The notes: generated from the letters alone by a model not told the origin. Shown: positions 29,950 through 38,195, counted from the stretch's first letter. The stretch is 64,000 bases of DNA from Corallium rubrum (GCA_964035015.1 OZ035998.1:18164260-18228259); one strand, 5' to 3'. Numbers and translations: made by a program.

Positions 29950-31191
29950 ATGACCAACAGAAGTCAGACAGAGCTGTTACCTGGATTCAGACGGGCGAGA
30001 ATGTCGGAGATTAAGGGACTCCGGACAAGACACACAATCACCATGAACCCCAACAAAGTCAACCCTGGTGAGGACCTCTACATCGATATACCAAAGCTAA
30101 AACCTGATAGCTGTTTGGTCCCGGGTAGCTTTCACCTATTGTTCGACTTTAAGAACATGAACACCAAGTCGTGGTTCCTAAACAATCTCTCCAGGCTTCT
30201 GGTTGAAAGGCTGGTTGTTAAGCTAGCCGGTGAGACTGTTTACGACAACACGGGTGAAAGTGTCCTCGGTGTATACAGGGATCTCTGGCTACCGAAGAGT
30301 GTGAGGGATCAGATGGTTGGGTATGGAATTGGTCCAGAAAACCTGAGAAAGCTGATGTCTAAGGACGACAGTGGGGCCTCCTCTGGAGACGCTGAAAAGG
30401 CAGCCGACGCTCTGATGCTCACAATCCATGGAGTGAGGATGAAGGTGAGATTGGATAAGATCCTCGGGGACCACGGACTTTATGCTCCCTTTGAAATGTA
30501 CAACAACTTCCGCTATGTCATCAGTTTACCAAAAGCGAGTGACATCATGGTGGCCCAGTCAAGTGAGACCGTTGATGGGTACACACTGGAAAACCTCGAA
30601 CTGGAATATGAGACGATTGATAACACCGACATCGCCAGTGAGATAGCCTCACTATACACAGCTGGCCGATCGTTGTCCTACGAACATGTGACGCTGATGA
30701 AGTCAACTGAATGGTTGGCTGGATCGGTCTTAATCAACGAACATATTAACCTCCCACGGAAGTCTATGAAAGGGATTGTGATGATGTTCACAAACAAAAC
30801 CCGAACTGATAGTGAAAAATACGTCTATCCAAACATTGAGAGTGTTAAGCTAACAATTGAGGGTGTACCCAACGCTGTCTTCAGTCAGGGGATCCCAAAG
30901 AGTCGGTTCTACGATGAGGCTAAAAGACTGTTTGGTGGAAAGGAAAACACAGATCAGTTTATGACAATCCAGAAGTTCTACAAGGATGCTTTCGCTCTAG
31001 CGATTGACCTGAGAAGTATTGAGGACCGTGACAGTGTTGGAACTGGTAAAAGGATCGTTAATACACAGTCTGGAGTCCTGATTGAGATTACTAAGAAGGC
31101 GACTGTGGCTAACATAGTCTGTCGAATCTTTGTGCTGAGTGATGGTTTGGTAAATATGGTAAATAAGAATCTAAAATCAATCCAGTATTAA
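29950..31191 (+). CDS. MCP: Putative major capsid protein, double jelly-roll (inner)
   Basis: 413 residues. Features seen: P-G-S-F-x-L-x-F followed by F-L-N-N-L-S-R-L-L-V-E-R-L-V-V-K-L, then Y-R-D-L-W; in the second half I-N-L-P-R-K-S-M-K-G-I-V-M-M-F-T, Y-P-N-I-E-S-V-K-L-T-I-E-G-V-P-N and S-Q-G-I-x-x-S-R-F-Y-D-E-A. These are the recurring blocks of Polinton major capsid proteins as I know them. It sits directly before the ATPase gene (stop and start adjoin, TAAATGG), the usual Polinton arrangement. Only about one third identical to the outer copy, so the capsid is one of the most diverged genes here. ATG at 29950 follows ATGTAGTAT. Confidence 0.75.
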   Translation: MTNRSQTELLPGFRRARMSEIKGLRTRHTITMNPNKVNPGEDLYIDIPKLKPDSCLVPGSFHLLFDFKNMNTKSWFLNNLSRLLVERLVVKLAGETVYDNTGESVLGVYRDLWLPKSVRDQMVGYGIGPENLRKLMSKDDSGASSGDAEKAADALMLTIHGVRMKVRLDKILGDHGLYAPFEMYNNFRYVISLPKASDIMVAQSSETVDGYTLENLELEYETIDNTDIASEIASLYTAGRSLSYEHVTLMKSTEWLAGSVLINEHINLPRKSMKGIVMMFTNKTRTDSEKYVYPNIESVKLTIEGVPNAVFSQGIPKSRFYDEAKRLFGGKENTDQFMTIQKFYKDAFALAIDLRSIEDRDSVGTGKRIVNTQSGVLIEITKKATVANIVCRIFVLSDGLVNMVNKNLKSIQY

Positions 31192-31800
31192 ATGGACCAC
31201 CCATTCAATATGCTGATCGTTGGTATGACGGCCTGTGGAAAAACCTGGTATCTCCTGAAGATGTTAGAAGATGAATACTTCGGGTTCTTCGACTACATCG
31301 TTTTGCTCTGTCCGACGTTCAGCTGGAACAAAACCTACACCACCTGGAAATACACCTCCGACCCGGACTTCATCGCTGTGGATTGTAGTCAGGACGACGT
31401 TGAAATTGTGCTAGAGTATATTGTTCGGATATTCAAGGGATCTAAAACATTGATAGTCCTCGACGACTGTGCCAGTGGGCAACCCGTAAAAAACAGAACA
31501 AGTGAGTTGGTTAAATTAGCCTTCAGCGCCCGACACTACAATCTCTCAACTATCGTAATCACACAACAGCTAACAGCTATCACAAAACCTTACAGGGAAA
31601 ACATCAGTAAGTTGGTGACGTTCTACAACCCCAACAAAACCGATATGAAGGTCATCACTGATGACTACCTTGGTGGTTTAGACCGTGAAAACGTTATGGA
31701 GGTAACTGAAAAGCTAAAAGAAAACAAATACGCTAGGCTTGAGATTATGTTAAGGCATCCATACGCGTATAAGGTAGTCATCCCAAAATCTGGTCCGTAG
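31192..31800 (+). CDS. ATP: A32-like genome packaging ATPase (inner)
   Basis: 202 residues of the FtsK-HerA superfamily. Walker A G-M-T-A-C-G-K-T at residues 11-18, Walker B T-L-I-V-L-D-D at about 86-92, and a sensor-like T-Q-Q region. These ATPases pump DNA into capsids. The gene starts immediately after the capsid stop codon and is followed 4 bp later by the next gene, as in the outer element. Confidence 0.93.
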   Translation: MDHPFNMLIVGMTACGKTWYLLKMLEDEYFGFFDYIVLLCPTFSWNKTYTTWKYTSDPDFIAVDCSQDDVEIVLEYIVRIFKGSKTLIVLDDCASGQPVKNRTSELVKLAFSARHYNLSTIVITQQLTAITKPYRENISKLVTFYNPNKTDMKVITDDYLGGLDRENVMEVTEKLKENKYARLEIMLRHPYAYKVVIPKSGP

Positions 31801-31804
31801 TAAG

Positions 31805-32392
31805 ATGGCCGAAAAGAAAAGTAAAACGGCGAGAGTTGGGAAAAAAATCAAGACACCCGCCGTGGAACCAGCTGAAGAATCTGTTGAGAGGTTGGAAACG
31901 GAAATACCTACTGAGATTCCCAACCTAGTCGATGAGCTCGTCAATGATCTGAAAAAGACTGAGGAAACCAACCCAACACCTCCACCAACCGATGATGCCA
32001 ACAAGAAAAGGAGTGAGCTAATAAAACTGTCAGAGGATGGTGAAATAACTCAATCAGTTGGCTACATCAAAAAGGCGTCTGTAAAGGTTGTGGATAAGCT
32101 ATACGCTGAATATGAGGCTAAAAAGATGGAAAGAGCTAATGAATTCCTGACTGATATGTTAATCAGTAGATTCTCCAATGTTCTCGGTGGTCTGGACGCT
32201 GTAGAAAGCTCTGAGGAGCTAGACAACGAATTACAAAAAGACAAACTGTTAAAGAGTGACGTTGGTAAAGTTGTGGCCATGATCACTCCGTACATACCAT
32301 GCCTCGGACTGCTATCTGGTGGTGTAACCGTGGGAAAACATGTGTACCAACACAAGACAAAAGTACCGGAACAGAAATCGGGGAGTAAGTGA
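31805..32392 (+). CDS. Conserved protein with C-terminal hydrophobic segment (inner)
   Basis: 195 residues: a Lys-rich start, an acidic and Pro/Thr-rich N-terminal third, a helical middle with ELI.LSEDGEITQSVGYI and FLTDMLISRFSNVLGGLDA, and a hydrophobic segment near the end (about ITPYIPCLGLLSGGVTV). The homologue is at 43365-43904 in the outer element. Function unknown; adjacent to the ATPase in both. Its last ~160 bp lie inside the right TIR and so have an antisense copy in the left TIR. Confidence 0.75.
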   Translation: MAEKKSKTARVGKKIKTPAVEPAEESVERLETEIPTEIPNLVDELVNDLKKTEETNPTPPPTDDANKKRSELIKLSEDGEITQSVGYIKKASVKVVDKLYAEYEAKKMERANEFLTDMLISRFSNVLGGLDAVESSEELDNELQKDKLLKSDVGKVVAMITPYIPCLGLLSGGVTVGKHVYQHKTKVPEQKSGSK

Positions 32393-32732
32393 AATGTGTG
32401 TCAAAACCACAACCCTTATCGCTTTGGGGTGTTTCATATCAGATCCAACAAAAGGGTGGGCCGTTTTTTCACTTTTTTGAAGTATAAGCAGACGAAAATG
32501 GGTTTTGAGAGGCGCGAAAATTATTTTCCCCTTTCAAACATCCTTTCTTGATGAATTCTGAATTTTTTTTTTTTTGGTTTTGGTCCTTTTTCGTCCCTCT
32601 TTCTTATACTTAAAAAATTTTTTAAAAAAGCTTACCGTTTTGGGCAACCCTCCTTGCTAAATCTGATCATCTGGGGGCTGTCTTTGTTGGGAAAAAAAAA
32701 AGTGTGCTGGTACCCTCAAGTTCTATACTACT
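32231..32732 (-). repeat. Right TIR of inner Polinton
   Basis: Reverse complement of 15406-15904, nearly identical. It ends ...CTATACTACT and is followed by the AACAAC duplication. It contains the 3' coding end of the gene at 31805. Confidence 0.95.
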
Positions 32733-32738
32733 AACAAC
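32733..32738. repeat. Target site duplication of inner Polinton, right (AACAAC)
   Basis: Matches 15400-15405 exactly. Confidence 0.93.
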
Positions 32739-32876
32739 TCCCAGCTCATTATGCAGATCCTGTCTGCGTCCCACAAGTGTATCAGCATCTGATGGTATTT
32801 CTTCAAGTGGGTTTATTTTCTTAACTGTTCTTGACATACCAGCATCTGATGATATTTCTTTAAATGCTCTCGACAT
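32733..32876 (-). pseudogene. POLB: Outer DNA polymerase B, N-terminal 48 codons
   Basis: Minus-strand frame starting at the ATG at 32876 (after ATATAGT) and reaching the inner element's insertion site after 48 codons. The frame continues in register at 15399 on the other side of the insertion, once one copy of the duplicated AACAAC is discounted. This marks the true start of the interrupted polymerase. Confidence 0.88.
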
Positions 32877-32938
32877 ACTATATCTGTATATTTTTTTATT
32901 AAATAATTTAAACGCACTATATCTTCTATAGTAATTAT
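32877..32938. promoter_or_regulatory. 62-bp divergent start region (outer polymerase / small gene)
   Basis: AT-rich sequence between divergent starts at 32876 (-) and 32939 (+). Near the + start it contains CTATAGTAATTAT, and on the minus side ATATAGT before the polymerase ATG; both resemble the start-proximal motif of other genes here. Confidence 0.45.
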
Positions 32939-33103
32939 ATGGAAGATGTAGTATTTGCTAGAATCCTAAGGATCCGTAAGCAAGTGGAAAAACTGGTAGA
33001 TGAGGTTTTTAATTTAATTGAGATGGAGAAGGAACTTGTGGATAGGTATATTAAGTTTCTGGAGTGTAAGAGATCCTGTGGAAGTACTTACAGTGATTAC
33101 TAA
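32939..33103 (+). CDS. 54-residue small charged protein (outer)
   Basis: An ATG preceded by CTATAGTAATTAT opens a 54-codon frame rich in Glu, Lys and Val (RIRKQVEKLVDEVFNLIEM) with a likely amphipathic helix and two Cys near the end. No homologue recognised. It overlaps the end of the BRO/VRR-NUC gene tail to tail by about 50 bp. Supported mainly by the start motif and its position in an otherwise gene-free gap. Confidence 0.45.
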   Translation: MEDVVFARILRIRKQVEKLVDEVFNLIEMEKELVDRYIKFLECKRSCGSTYSDY

Positions 33104-33841
33104 GAGTTCTCTCATTATGGAACTTCCTACCGCAGTACCCACATCTTACTCTCGCCTCTGTCATATACTCATCAATACATCTATGTATCTCGTCATATCT
33201 GTTAGACACTAGGGTCCTATATCCATTGTCGCTCAGGGTATCTATGAATGACCTCTGCCTGTCTGAAAAGACCCCCGTACCATTCGGAGTCTTGAGCTCT
33301 ATAGCTAGACCAGCGTATGTCTTATGCAGATTCCCTATGATGATATCAGGCTGCCCACTTCTGTATCCCTTTTTCCAGCTAGTTATCCTCTTATATTTGG
33401 ACCTAGTCCTGGTATTATTATAGCGTTATGATGATACTCTCTTACATACCTTATTACCTGATAATGTAGGTCAGTCTCATTCATCAGTGACAGCTGGTTA
33501 CCAGTAAGCCCAGGTGCTATATACTGTCCAGTTTTTCTTATCGAGGGTAGAACATCCCTGAACACCCAGTTTTTAAACCTCTCTGCTATAGGTAATTTGG
33601 ATGAGAACACCAGGCTGTATACTCCAGGCTCATTTATCTGGTAAATCTGAGAGGCCCCGGTTTTGGGCCTCTCCGCTAGCATCACCTTTTTCCTATCGCA
33701 CTCACTAACATGATAACGAATTGCGTTACCTGATCTTTTATATCCTAACGCCTTAGCAACATCTTTTCCCCTAAACCATATCTCATCGCCATCCTTCTGC
33801 ACTGTAATATCTACACCGTCAAAATTGTACATACTCGACAT
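33051..33841 (-). pseudogene. BRO-N / VRR-NUC nuclease fusion with zinc finger (frameshifted)
   Basis: The first part (33841 to about 33400) starts at an ATG after CCTATAGT and encodes a BRO-N domain: I-W-F-R-G-K-D-V-A-K-A-L-G-Y-K-R-S-G-N-A, then V-L-P-S-I-R-K-T-G. A one-base shift near 33395-33410 is followed by a VRR-NUC-type nuclease in another frame (S-G-Q-P-D-I-I-I, then L-A-I-E-L-K-T-P-N-G ... F-S-D-R-Q, with the usual D, E-x-K and Q residues) and a C2H2-like finger (C-G-Y-C ... H-C-x3-F-H), stopping at 33051. BRO-N domains bind DNA in phages and large DNA viruses; VRR-NUC is a PD-(D/E)XK-type nuclease. The frame as it stands would stop after the BRO-N part. No counterpart in the inner element. 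Confidence 0.75.
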
Positions 33842-33879
33842 ACTATAGGTTTATATATTCGGGAGCATTTTTAAACGCA

Positions 33880-34005
33880 CCTGAGGTCCCGTTTTGGGGC
33901 CTCAGCTCCTACATCACCTTTTTCCTGTCATCCTCACTAACATGATTTCTTATCGCAGTTGTCTAACAGGTATTGCGATCCTGACTTAAGGCGTTAGGTG
34001 CGTCT
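33880..34005 (-). pseudogene. Degenerate partial copy of the BRO-N gene
   Basis: On the minus strand this segment repeats, with many changes, the BRO-N coding stretch at about 33655-33770 (shared blocks such as CATCACCTTTTTCCT, CACTAACATGAT and GCGTTA). It lies directly upstream of the intact start and has no usable frame, so it is a remnant of a tandem duplication. Confidence 0.6.
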
Positions 34006-34036
34006 AAAGCTGTTCACTATTATCTATCTATATTTT

Positions 34037-34240
34037 ATGGGTGAGACTTTAGGACATTGGAAGGTGGCTAGACTGTTAGCCAGGTTATCGAGAGACATAG
34101 CTAACTCGGTGGGTAAGATACCCGGCAGAGACATAGATAGAATGATGGGAGAGTTAACGGATCTTAATAGTCTTTACACAAGGTTAAGACGTAAAAGGTC
34201 TAAAAATAAAAATCATAGGATCTACCAGCTCAGCGCTTAA
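34037..34240 (+). CDS. 67-residue basic protein (outer)
   Basis: The ATG at 34037 follows TCTATATTTT and opens a 67-codon frame: an N-terminal helix (ETLGHWKVARLLARLSRDIA) and a strongly basic C terminus (RLRRKRSKNKNHR). No family recognised; it could bind nucleic acid. It overlaps the neighbouring minus-strand gene tail to tail by 11 bp. Moderate support from the start motif and fit in the gap. Confidence 0.5.
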   Translation: MGETLGHWKVARLLARLSRDIANSVGKIPGRDIDRMMGELTDLNSLYTRLRRKRSKNKNHRIYQLSA

Positions 34241-35153
34241 GCGTCACACGCCTACATTTCTGAGCTTGGCATTCACTAATGCATGGTCTAGGCTGTTGAC
34301 CGCTATTACGGCACTCACTGCTGCATACCAGTATTGGGTAATTAGATAGATTAACTCCTGGGCAGTTTATGGGGCAGTTTCTTGGTGGACACTTGCTACA
34401 GCCTGAAATATACCCACGCATGTAACTGACTACAGCACACCGTATCTTATATAGGTCCTCAGACGCAACAACAAGGTACGACCTATCGGACATCATTTTC
34501 AGGTAGCTAAACTGCCTGTCGCTCAGAGTGTTAAGGTCATATCTCCTGCCGGCTTCACCAATCCATATAGCCATCCCGTTATGGATGTGATCAGGGTTGA
34601 TTATTGTCATGGTAGGACTATCATCTGCGCCAAGTCCTAGTATTATCACAGATCTTGGAAATTCCTTTTTAACGAACTTAGTTATCCGACTTATTGTATC
34701 ATTATCTGGTGTCACACTATATGTTGGACGGTTGGTGATACCATGGCTTAGAAACTCCACTATTTCCGTCTGGCGACTGTCAGTCCTACTGAGGTCACAA
34801 GGTTGTCTGGCTATATACATCATGAAATATAGCCTAAGATCGTCGGCGTCATCCCCAACTTTAGTGTCATATCCAACTGCATACAACCTTCTTGAGAACC
34901 TCACATCGGTTTTTGTCATCTTCGATTTTACCCACAGGGCTAACCCAACATTTCCATACCTAGGCTCGAGTATCATAATGTCAGGTTGTCCAGGCCTATA
35001 CCGGTTTTCTCTATTCTCAGCTGTGTTTTCAGGCCTCAACATAAACAAGACCCCCGGATGATACTTCTCTATATAATTTAGTAACTCAAGTACGACTTCC
35101 TGCATATTATACTTCTCCATATAATTTACCAACTCAGTTACGAATTCCTGCAT
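34230..35153 (-). CDS. Tandem VRR-NUC-like protein lacking catalytic residues, Cys-rich tail (outer)
   Basis: 307 residues. Two copies of a VRR-NUC-like fold are visible. The first has PGQPDIMIL followed by GLALWVKSK (about 52-80). The second has IILGLGADDSPTMTIINPDH, then GMAIWIGEA and LSDRQFSYLKMMSDRSYLVV (about 165-235), matching the S-D-R-Q-x-S-F helix of the neighbouring BRO/VRR-NUC gene. In both, the catalytic E-x-K position reads W-x-K or W-x-G. The C-terminal ~75 residues hold about a dozen Cys. Probably a duplicated, catalytically dead derivative acting as a binding protein or regulator (inference). ATG at 35153 follows ATATAGTAT. Confidence 0.65.
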   Translation of the reverse strand: MQEFVTELVNYMEKYNMQEVVLELLNYIEKYHPGVLFMLRPENTAENRENRYRPGQPDIMILEPRYGNVGLALWVKSKMTKTDVRFSRRLYAVGYDTKVGDDADDLRLYFMMYIARQPCDLSRTDSRQTEIVEFLSHGITNRPTYSVTPDNDTISRITKFVKKEFPRSVIILGLGADDSPTMTIINPDHIHNGMAIWIGEAGRRYDLNTLSDRQFSYLKMMSDRSYLVVASEDLYKIRCAVVSYMRGYISGCSKCPPRNCPINCPGVNLSNYPILVCSSECRNSGQQPRPCISECQAQKCRRVTLKR

Positions 35154-35178
35154 ATACTATATGTATAAAATTATTTCT

Positions 35179-35712
35179 TTAAGTGTCCTTATTTTTCCAC
35201 CTCAGAATTATAGGACATCTGCATTCAATGCCCCAACCCAACTCCTTATATACAGATCCGAACAACCGATCATCAAACATGTTCTTACTATATCCATCAC
35301 ACATGTCACTGACGTCTGTAAGTAGTGTAAGTCCTCTTCGACTAGCCAACCTTATTATATAGTAGTTATACCTACTTACATTTTTCCCTATCAGGTTAAG
35401 TCTCATCAGAACTGACACAACTTCTATGAAATCAGATGTCAACATTCTCTCATCGGAACTGTTGACAACTCCCGCTATCCTTCTAGCAAACCACTTACTT
35501 CTCTTATGAACAGTCTTCCTCTTGCTCCACGACATTAGATCCAGCTCTGGTACAGGTATTGTGAAAGGCCCCTGTAGGCCACATGACGTACAGGTTGGGA
35601 AACCATGGCAGTTTATACGTTGGCCGCCACAGTCATCACATGTGTACATCTCGTCGATTTTCCTAAATCTCCGCTCCACATAGTCTTCCCTTCTACCCAT
35701 ATAATATAGCAT
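35179..35712 (-). CDS. VLTF3-like zinc-ribbon transcription factor (outer)
   Basis: 177 residues from the first ATG; the motif TATATTAT before the fifth codon's ATG (35700) makes 173 residues more likely. Zinc ribbon C-D-D-C ... C-T-S-C near the N terminus, then the conserved block V-S-R-Y-N-Y-Y-I-I-R-L-A-S-R-R-G and D-D-R-L-F-G-S-V-Y-K-E-L-G-W shared with the inner copy (20843-21508). Same interpretation: a putative late transcription factor related to poxvirus VLTF3. The ribbon region is much more diverged than the C-terminal block. Confidence 0.6.
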   Translation of the reverse strand: MLYYMGRREDYVERRFRKIDEMYTCDDCGGQRINCHGFPTCTSCGLQGPFTIPVPELDLMSWSKRKTVHKRSKWFARRIAGVVNSSDERMLTSDFIEVVSVLMRLNLIGKNVSRYNYYIIRLASRRGLTLLTDVSDMCDGYSKNMFDDRLFGSVYKELGWGIECRCPIILRWKNKDT

Positions 35713-35724
35713 AGGAATATATCT

Positions 35725-36150
35725 TTAAATGAGCCCTGCCCTATGTGCTATGAAACCCACAGAGACTCCTGCTATAGCAACAAACATTGCCTGGTACTTC
35801 TGCATCTCCTTAGAAGGTTTATAGAAGTCTCCAAGTTTAGGTTCATCCCTGAAGGTCATACCATTTGAGGTGTATGTTCTCAGCTTATCCAAGGCCCTGT
35901 TAGTGGTATTTATGTCGGCGTTGGCATCACTTAACTCCGCTCTAAGTTGAGCCAGCCTATCCTTATGCCTTATCTCATTCTCATAGAACGCTTCCTTAGC
36001 TACCGCCAGCTTCTCCATGCTTAGGTTGTGTCTCTTAATTTCCGTCTCATATCCAGTGTGGTTAAGCTTGTTAAATAGGAAACCTGCCCCAGCAAAACTT
36101 AATGCAGCGAATGTTGTCTGAAGAGCTCCACCTGCTAATGCACCTGCCAT
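35725..36150 (-). CDS. Two-TM coiled-coil protein (outer)
   Basis: 141 residues, homologue of 21540-21959. Gly/Ala-rich N-terminal hydrophobic segment, HTGYETEIKRHNLSMEKLAVAK coiled coil, shared SDANADINTTNRAL, and a C-terminal TM (about 120-140). Unknown function. Start ATG at 36150 follows TAACATT, a weaker version of the start motif. Confidence 0.8.
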   Translation of the reverse strand: MAGALAGGALQTTFAALSFAGAGFLFNKLNHTGYETEIKRHNLSMEKLAVAKEAFYENEIRHKDRLAQLRAELSDANADINTTNRALDKLRTYTSNGMTFRDEPKLGDFYKPSKEMQKYQAMFVAIAGVSVGFIAHRAGLI

Positions 36151-36158
36151 AATGTTAC

Positions 36159-36392
36159 CTAGGTATTCTTGAAGGGGTCCTCAGGTATGTACTTCTTCTG
36201 CTGCAGGTATTTTACAGTTAGTGTTGATGCTGTGATACCAACTGCTAGCTTTACATATGACTTCATACTCTCAGCCGATGTTAGCGGCTCCTTCAACAGC
36301 TTCTTACTTGCCATGCTAAACAGTAAAACTCCCACCGTAACTAGAACAGCGTCGAATCCTTCATTCATAAGTTCCTTCCTCTGAGCCGACAT
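36159..36392 (-). CDS. Small two-TM protein (outer)
   Basis: 77 residues, homologue of 22407-22646: RKELMNEGFDAVLVTVGVLLF, LKEPLTSAESMKSYVKLAVGI and a DPF near the end. Two hydrophobic segments. ATG at 36392 follows CTAGTAGT. Confidence 0.75.
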   Translation of the reverse strand: MSAQRKELMNEGFDAVLVTVGVLLFSMASKKLLKEPLTSAESMKSYVKLAVGITASTLTVKYLQQKKYIPEDPFKNT

Positions 36393-36410
36393 ACTACTAG
36401 TTATATTTAG

Positions 36411-36733
36411 TTACAATGTCTCCAGATTGCTGCTCATGGTCTCTGGTTCCGCAGCAGGGGTGATGACAGCAGCAGCAGCTACCTCCCTCCTGTCACTCTT
36501 CCATGTGAAGTATAATGACACACCCGCTACCAGAAGTCCTGCTAGTCCTAACATATATCCATTAGTAGGTAATGACCATGAGGAATCTGGCTCATCCATC
36601 TTTATCCTTTCCCTCATCTTCTTCTCTTTAGCTGCTTTGGATATTGCTGCCAGCCTCTTACCTGCCTCTACACGTTTGGGATCTTTAGTCTTAACCTCAG
36701 TGGTGATCTTGGGTCTTTACTGTCAGTCATCAT
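36411..36733 (-). pseudogene. Small membrane protein with KDPKR motif (outer, frameshifted)
   Basis: Homologue of 22663-23043. The ATG at 36733 (after AATCTAT) opens the expected frame, but within about 20 bases the frame is lost by a one-base deletion near 36712-36716, after which KDPKRVEAGKRLAAISKAAK, the TM segment and the tail follow in another frame to 36411. Confidence 0.7.
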
Positions 36734-36753
36734 ATAGATTACCTCAGGTTTAC

Positions 36754-37500
36754 TTACCGTCCTGCTGTGAGATACACTGCAGATACCGCTAGGATAACTG
36801 TGAGATACTTACCAGTAAATACTAGAGCACCTCCACCAGCCTCCTCAATATCTGACCATGGTATACTTACCTTAGCTGGGTTAAGCTTCTCCCACTTTCT
36901 CCTCTTCTTCCCCGCATGTATCACATCTGAGCCTCCTCTTGTTAGTCCAACTGCTAGACCTGTGACTATCGCCGCTATGCTAAGACCAATACCAACTATC
37001 ACACCAGCCCTCTTCATAGTGTTTCTAAACATCTTTCTCTGCCACTCATCATAGTACTCCCTTATACCAGTCCTTAGCGTATTACTATCCTCATCTGTGA
37101 GAACCCTTCCAATTGTTATGAACTCACCTCCAAGGTACTTCACAGAGTAGTCATTAACAAGACCTGTATCGCTCAGCTCCCTATTAATCCTGAGGATACC
37201 ATTGTCCAGCAGGTAGTCTACGAACCTTGGATCATTACATCCAGGCTCGAGGTTTAGAATGTCAGTGAAGAAATCCTCCGTGTCTCTATACGCGTGACGT
37301 CTCCTTATCCTCTTCATCCTATCCTCACCAACAAGTATTCTGGAATGACTGTCAGTGTAATATTCCTGCTGCTCTGTTCCACCGAAATCTGTTTCCTCTG
37401 TTGGTATGTCATAGTCAGCAACCACACCACCATCATCATCAGGGACCTCATAACTACCTAAAGAATCCATCTCAAACTCCCCTGGGACCTCTGCCTCCAT
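36754..37500 (-). CDS. Polinton membrane protein, RIRRR-xAYRD family (outer)
   Basis: 248 residues, homologue of the inner gene at 15921-16676. Acidic N-terminal third, MKRIRRRHAYRDTEDFFTDIL in the middle, NDYSVKYLGGEF, a hydrophobic segment (about 165-187, AGVIVGIGLSIAAIVTGLAVG), and a second near the C terminus. In this element it lies within the leftward gene block, which I take as the ancestral position. ATG at 37500 follows TGAGTATT. Confidence 0.78.
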   Translation of the reverse strand: MEAEVPGEFEMDSLGSYEVPDDDGGVVADYDIPTEETDFGGTEQQEYYTDSHSRILVGEDRMKRIRRRHAYRDTEDFFTDILNLEPGCNDPRFVDYLLDNGILRINRELSDTGLVNDYSVKYLGGEFITIGRVLTDEDSNTLRTGIREYYDEWQRKMFRNTMKRAGVIVGIGLSIAAIVTGLAVGLTRGGSDVIHAGKKRRKWEKLNPAKVSIPWSDIEEAGGGALVFTGKYLTVILAVSAVYLTAGR

Positions 37501-38041
37501 AATACTCAGATGATTTCATATACACATGGCCTCTGTAGACCTTAGTATACCTATCCTTTATTTTCTTCTCCAATGGTATAGTGCTGTCATTTATTATGTT
37601 ATCTAACATAGTCAAGTTGCTAAACATTGTTGATTTATAAAACTCGATACCTCTCAGATATCCTTTGATTGTGTTCAGAGACTTTGTATAGCTCTTGTAT
37701 GCCACCTCACACTGACTTACTTTCTCCGCTATTTTCTTGTTCTTGATATACCCATGCATAAGAAGTCCGACAGCACTTATAGATAATGTAGCGAATCCAC
37801 CTAATGCGCTAAGTGCCCCGCCAGCAATGATTAGGAAGATAGCAGACATGTTCATGGTGAGATTGATCCTAGAGAGCCTCTTAAACTGCCACTGGTAGCA
37901 GGTAGCCATCATGTGGTAATGCTCGTAAAGTGACTTTAGCATCTCAACATCTTCTGAGCTCAGCTTATCAGATATGTGGTTGAACCTTATTATACTCTTC
38001 TCTCTATTGAGCATAACATAGGTAGGATTAAACAGGCTCAT
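37472..38041 (-). CDS. 2-TM SLATT-like membrane protein (outer)
   Basis: 189 residues, homologue of 24115-24627: F-N-H-I-S-D-K-L, Y-H-M-M-A-T-C-Y-Q-W-Q-F-K-R-L, two adjacent hydrophobic segments (about 62-80 and 84-100), then C-E-V-A-Y-K-S-Y and I-K-G-Y-L-R-G. It overlaps the next gene (36754-37500) by 29 bp and the upstream small gene by 14 bp. Topology resembles SLATT-type two-TM proteins; function unknown. Confidence 0.65.
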   Translation of the reverse strand: MSLFNPTYVMLNREKSIIRFNHISDKLSSEDVEMLKSLYEHYHMMATCYQWQFKRLSRINLTMNMSAIFLIIAGGALSALGGFATLSISAVGLLMHGYIKNKKIAEKVSQCEVAYKSYTKSLNTIKGYLRGIEFYKSTMFSNLTMLDNIINDSTIPLEKKIKDRYTKVYRGHVYMKSSEYYGGRGPRGV

Positions 38042-38195
38042 AGAACGCTACAGTCATACAGCTCTCATTACCACTGGTTAGTCCATCTATAGTTAGGTTG
38101 ATATACCCACCTACTGACTTTTCACTAGCCTCACCATGTAGGGTGTTGGTGGTGGTTGTATCAGTGCCATTGCTAAAACCTAAATTCAGACTCAT
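38028..38195 (-). CDS. 55-residue Thr/Asn/Ser-rich small protein (outer)
   Basis: An ATG at 38195 preceded by CTATTATAT opens a 55-codon frame: Thr/Asn-rich start (NGTDTTTTNTLHG), then GGYINLTIDGL and CMTVAFYEP. It overlaps the start of the SLATT-like gene by 14 bp. No family recognised; the beta-prone, Gly/Thr-rich content could be a surface or fibre-like peptide. Supported by the start motif and by filling an otherwise empty 170-bp gap. Confidence 0.5.
   Translation of the reverse strand: MSLNLGFSNGTDTTTTNTLHGEASEKSVGGYINLTIDGLTSGNESCMTVAFYEPV

Larger units (their letters stand above)
15406..32732. mobile_element. Inner Polinton/Maverick element (17.3 kb)
   Basis: Bounded by about 500-bp inverted repeats starting AGTAGTATAG and by 6-bp AACAAC duplications, inserted in the polymerase gene of the outer element. 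The TIRs differ by only a few bases, so the insertion is young. It encodes an intact 1182-residue polymerase, integrase, ATPase, capsid candidates, a deoxynucleoside kinase and a small nuclease. Two genes have single-base frameshifts (lectin-like and the acidic membrane protein). Its genes from 17.3 to 32 kb look richer in GC than those of the outer element. Confidence 0.96.

Noticed and set aside
32062..32355. Minus-strand 97-codon frame
   Set aside because: Shadow of the + strand gene at 31805-32392; its similarity to the frame at 15780 only reflects the TIR.
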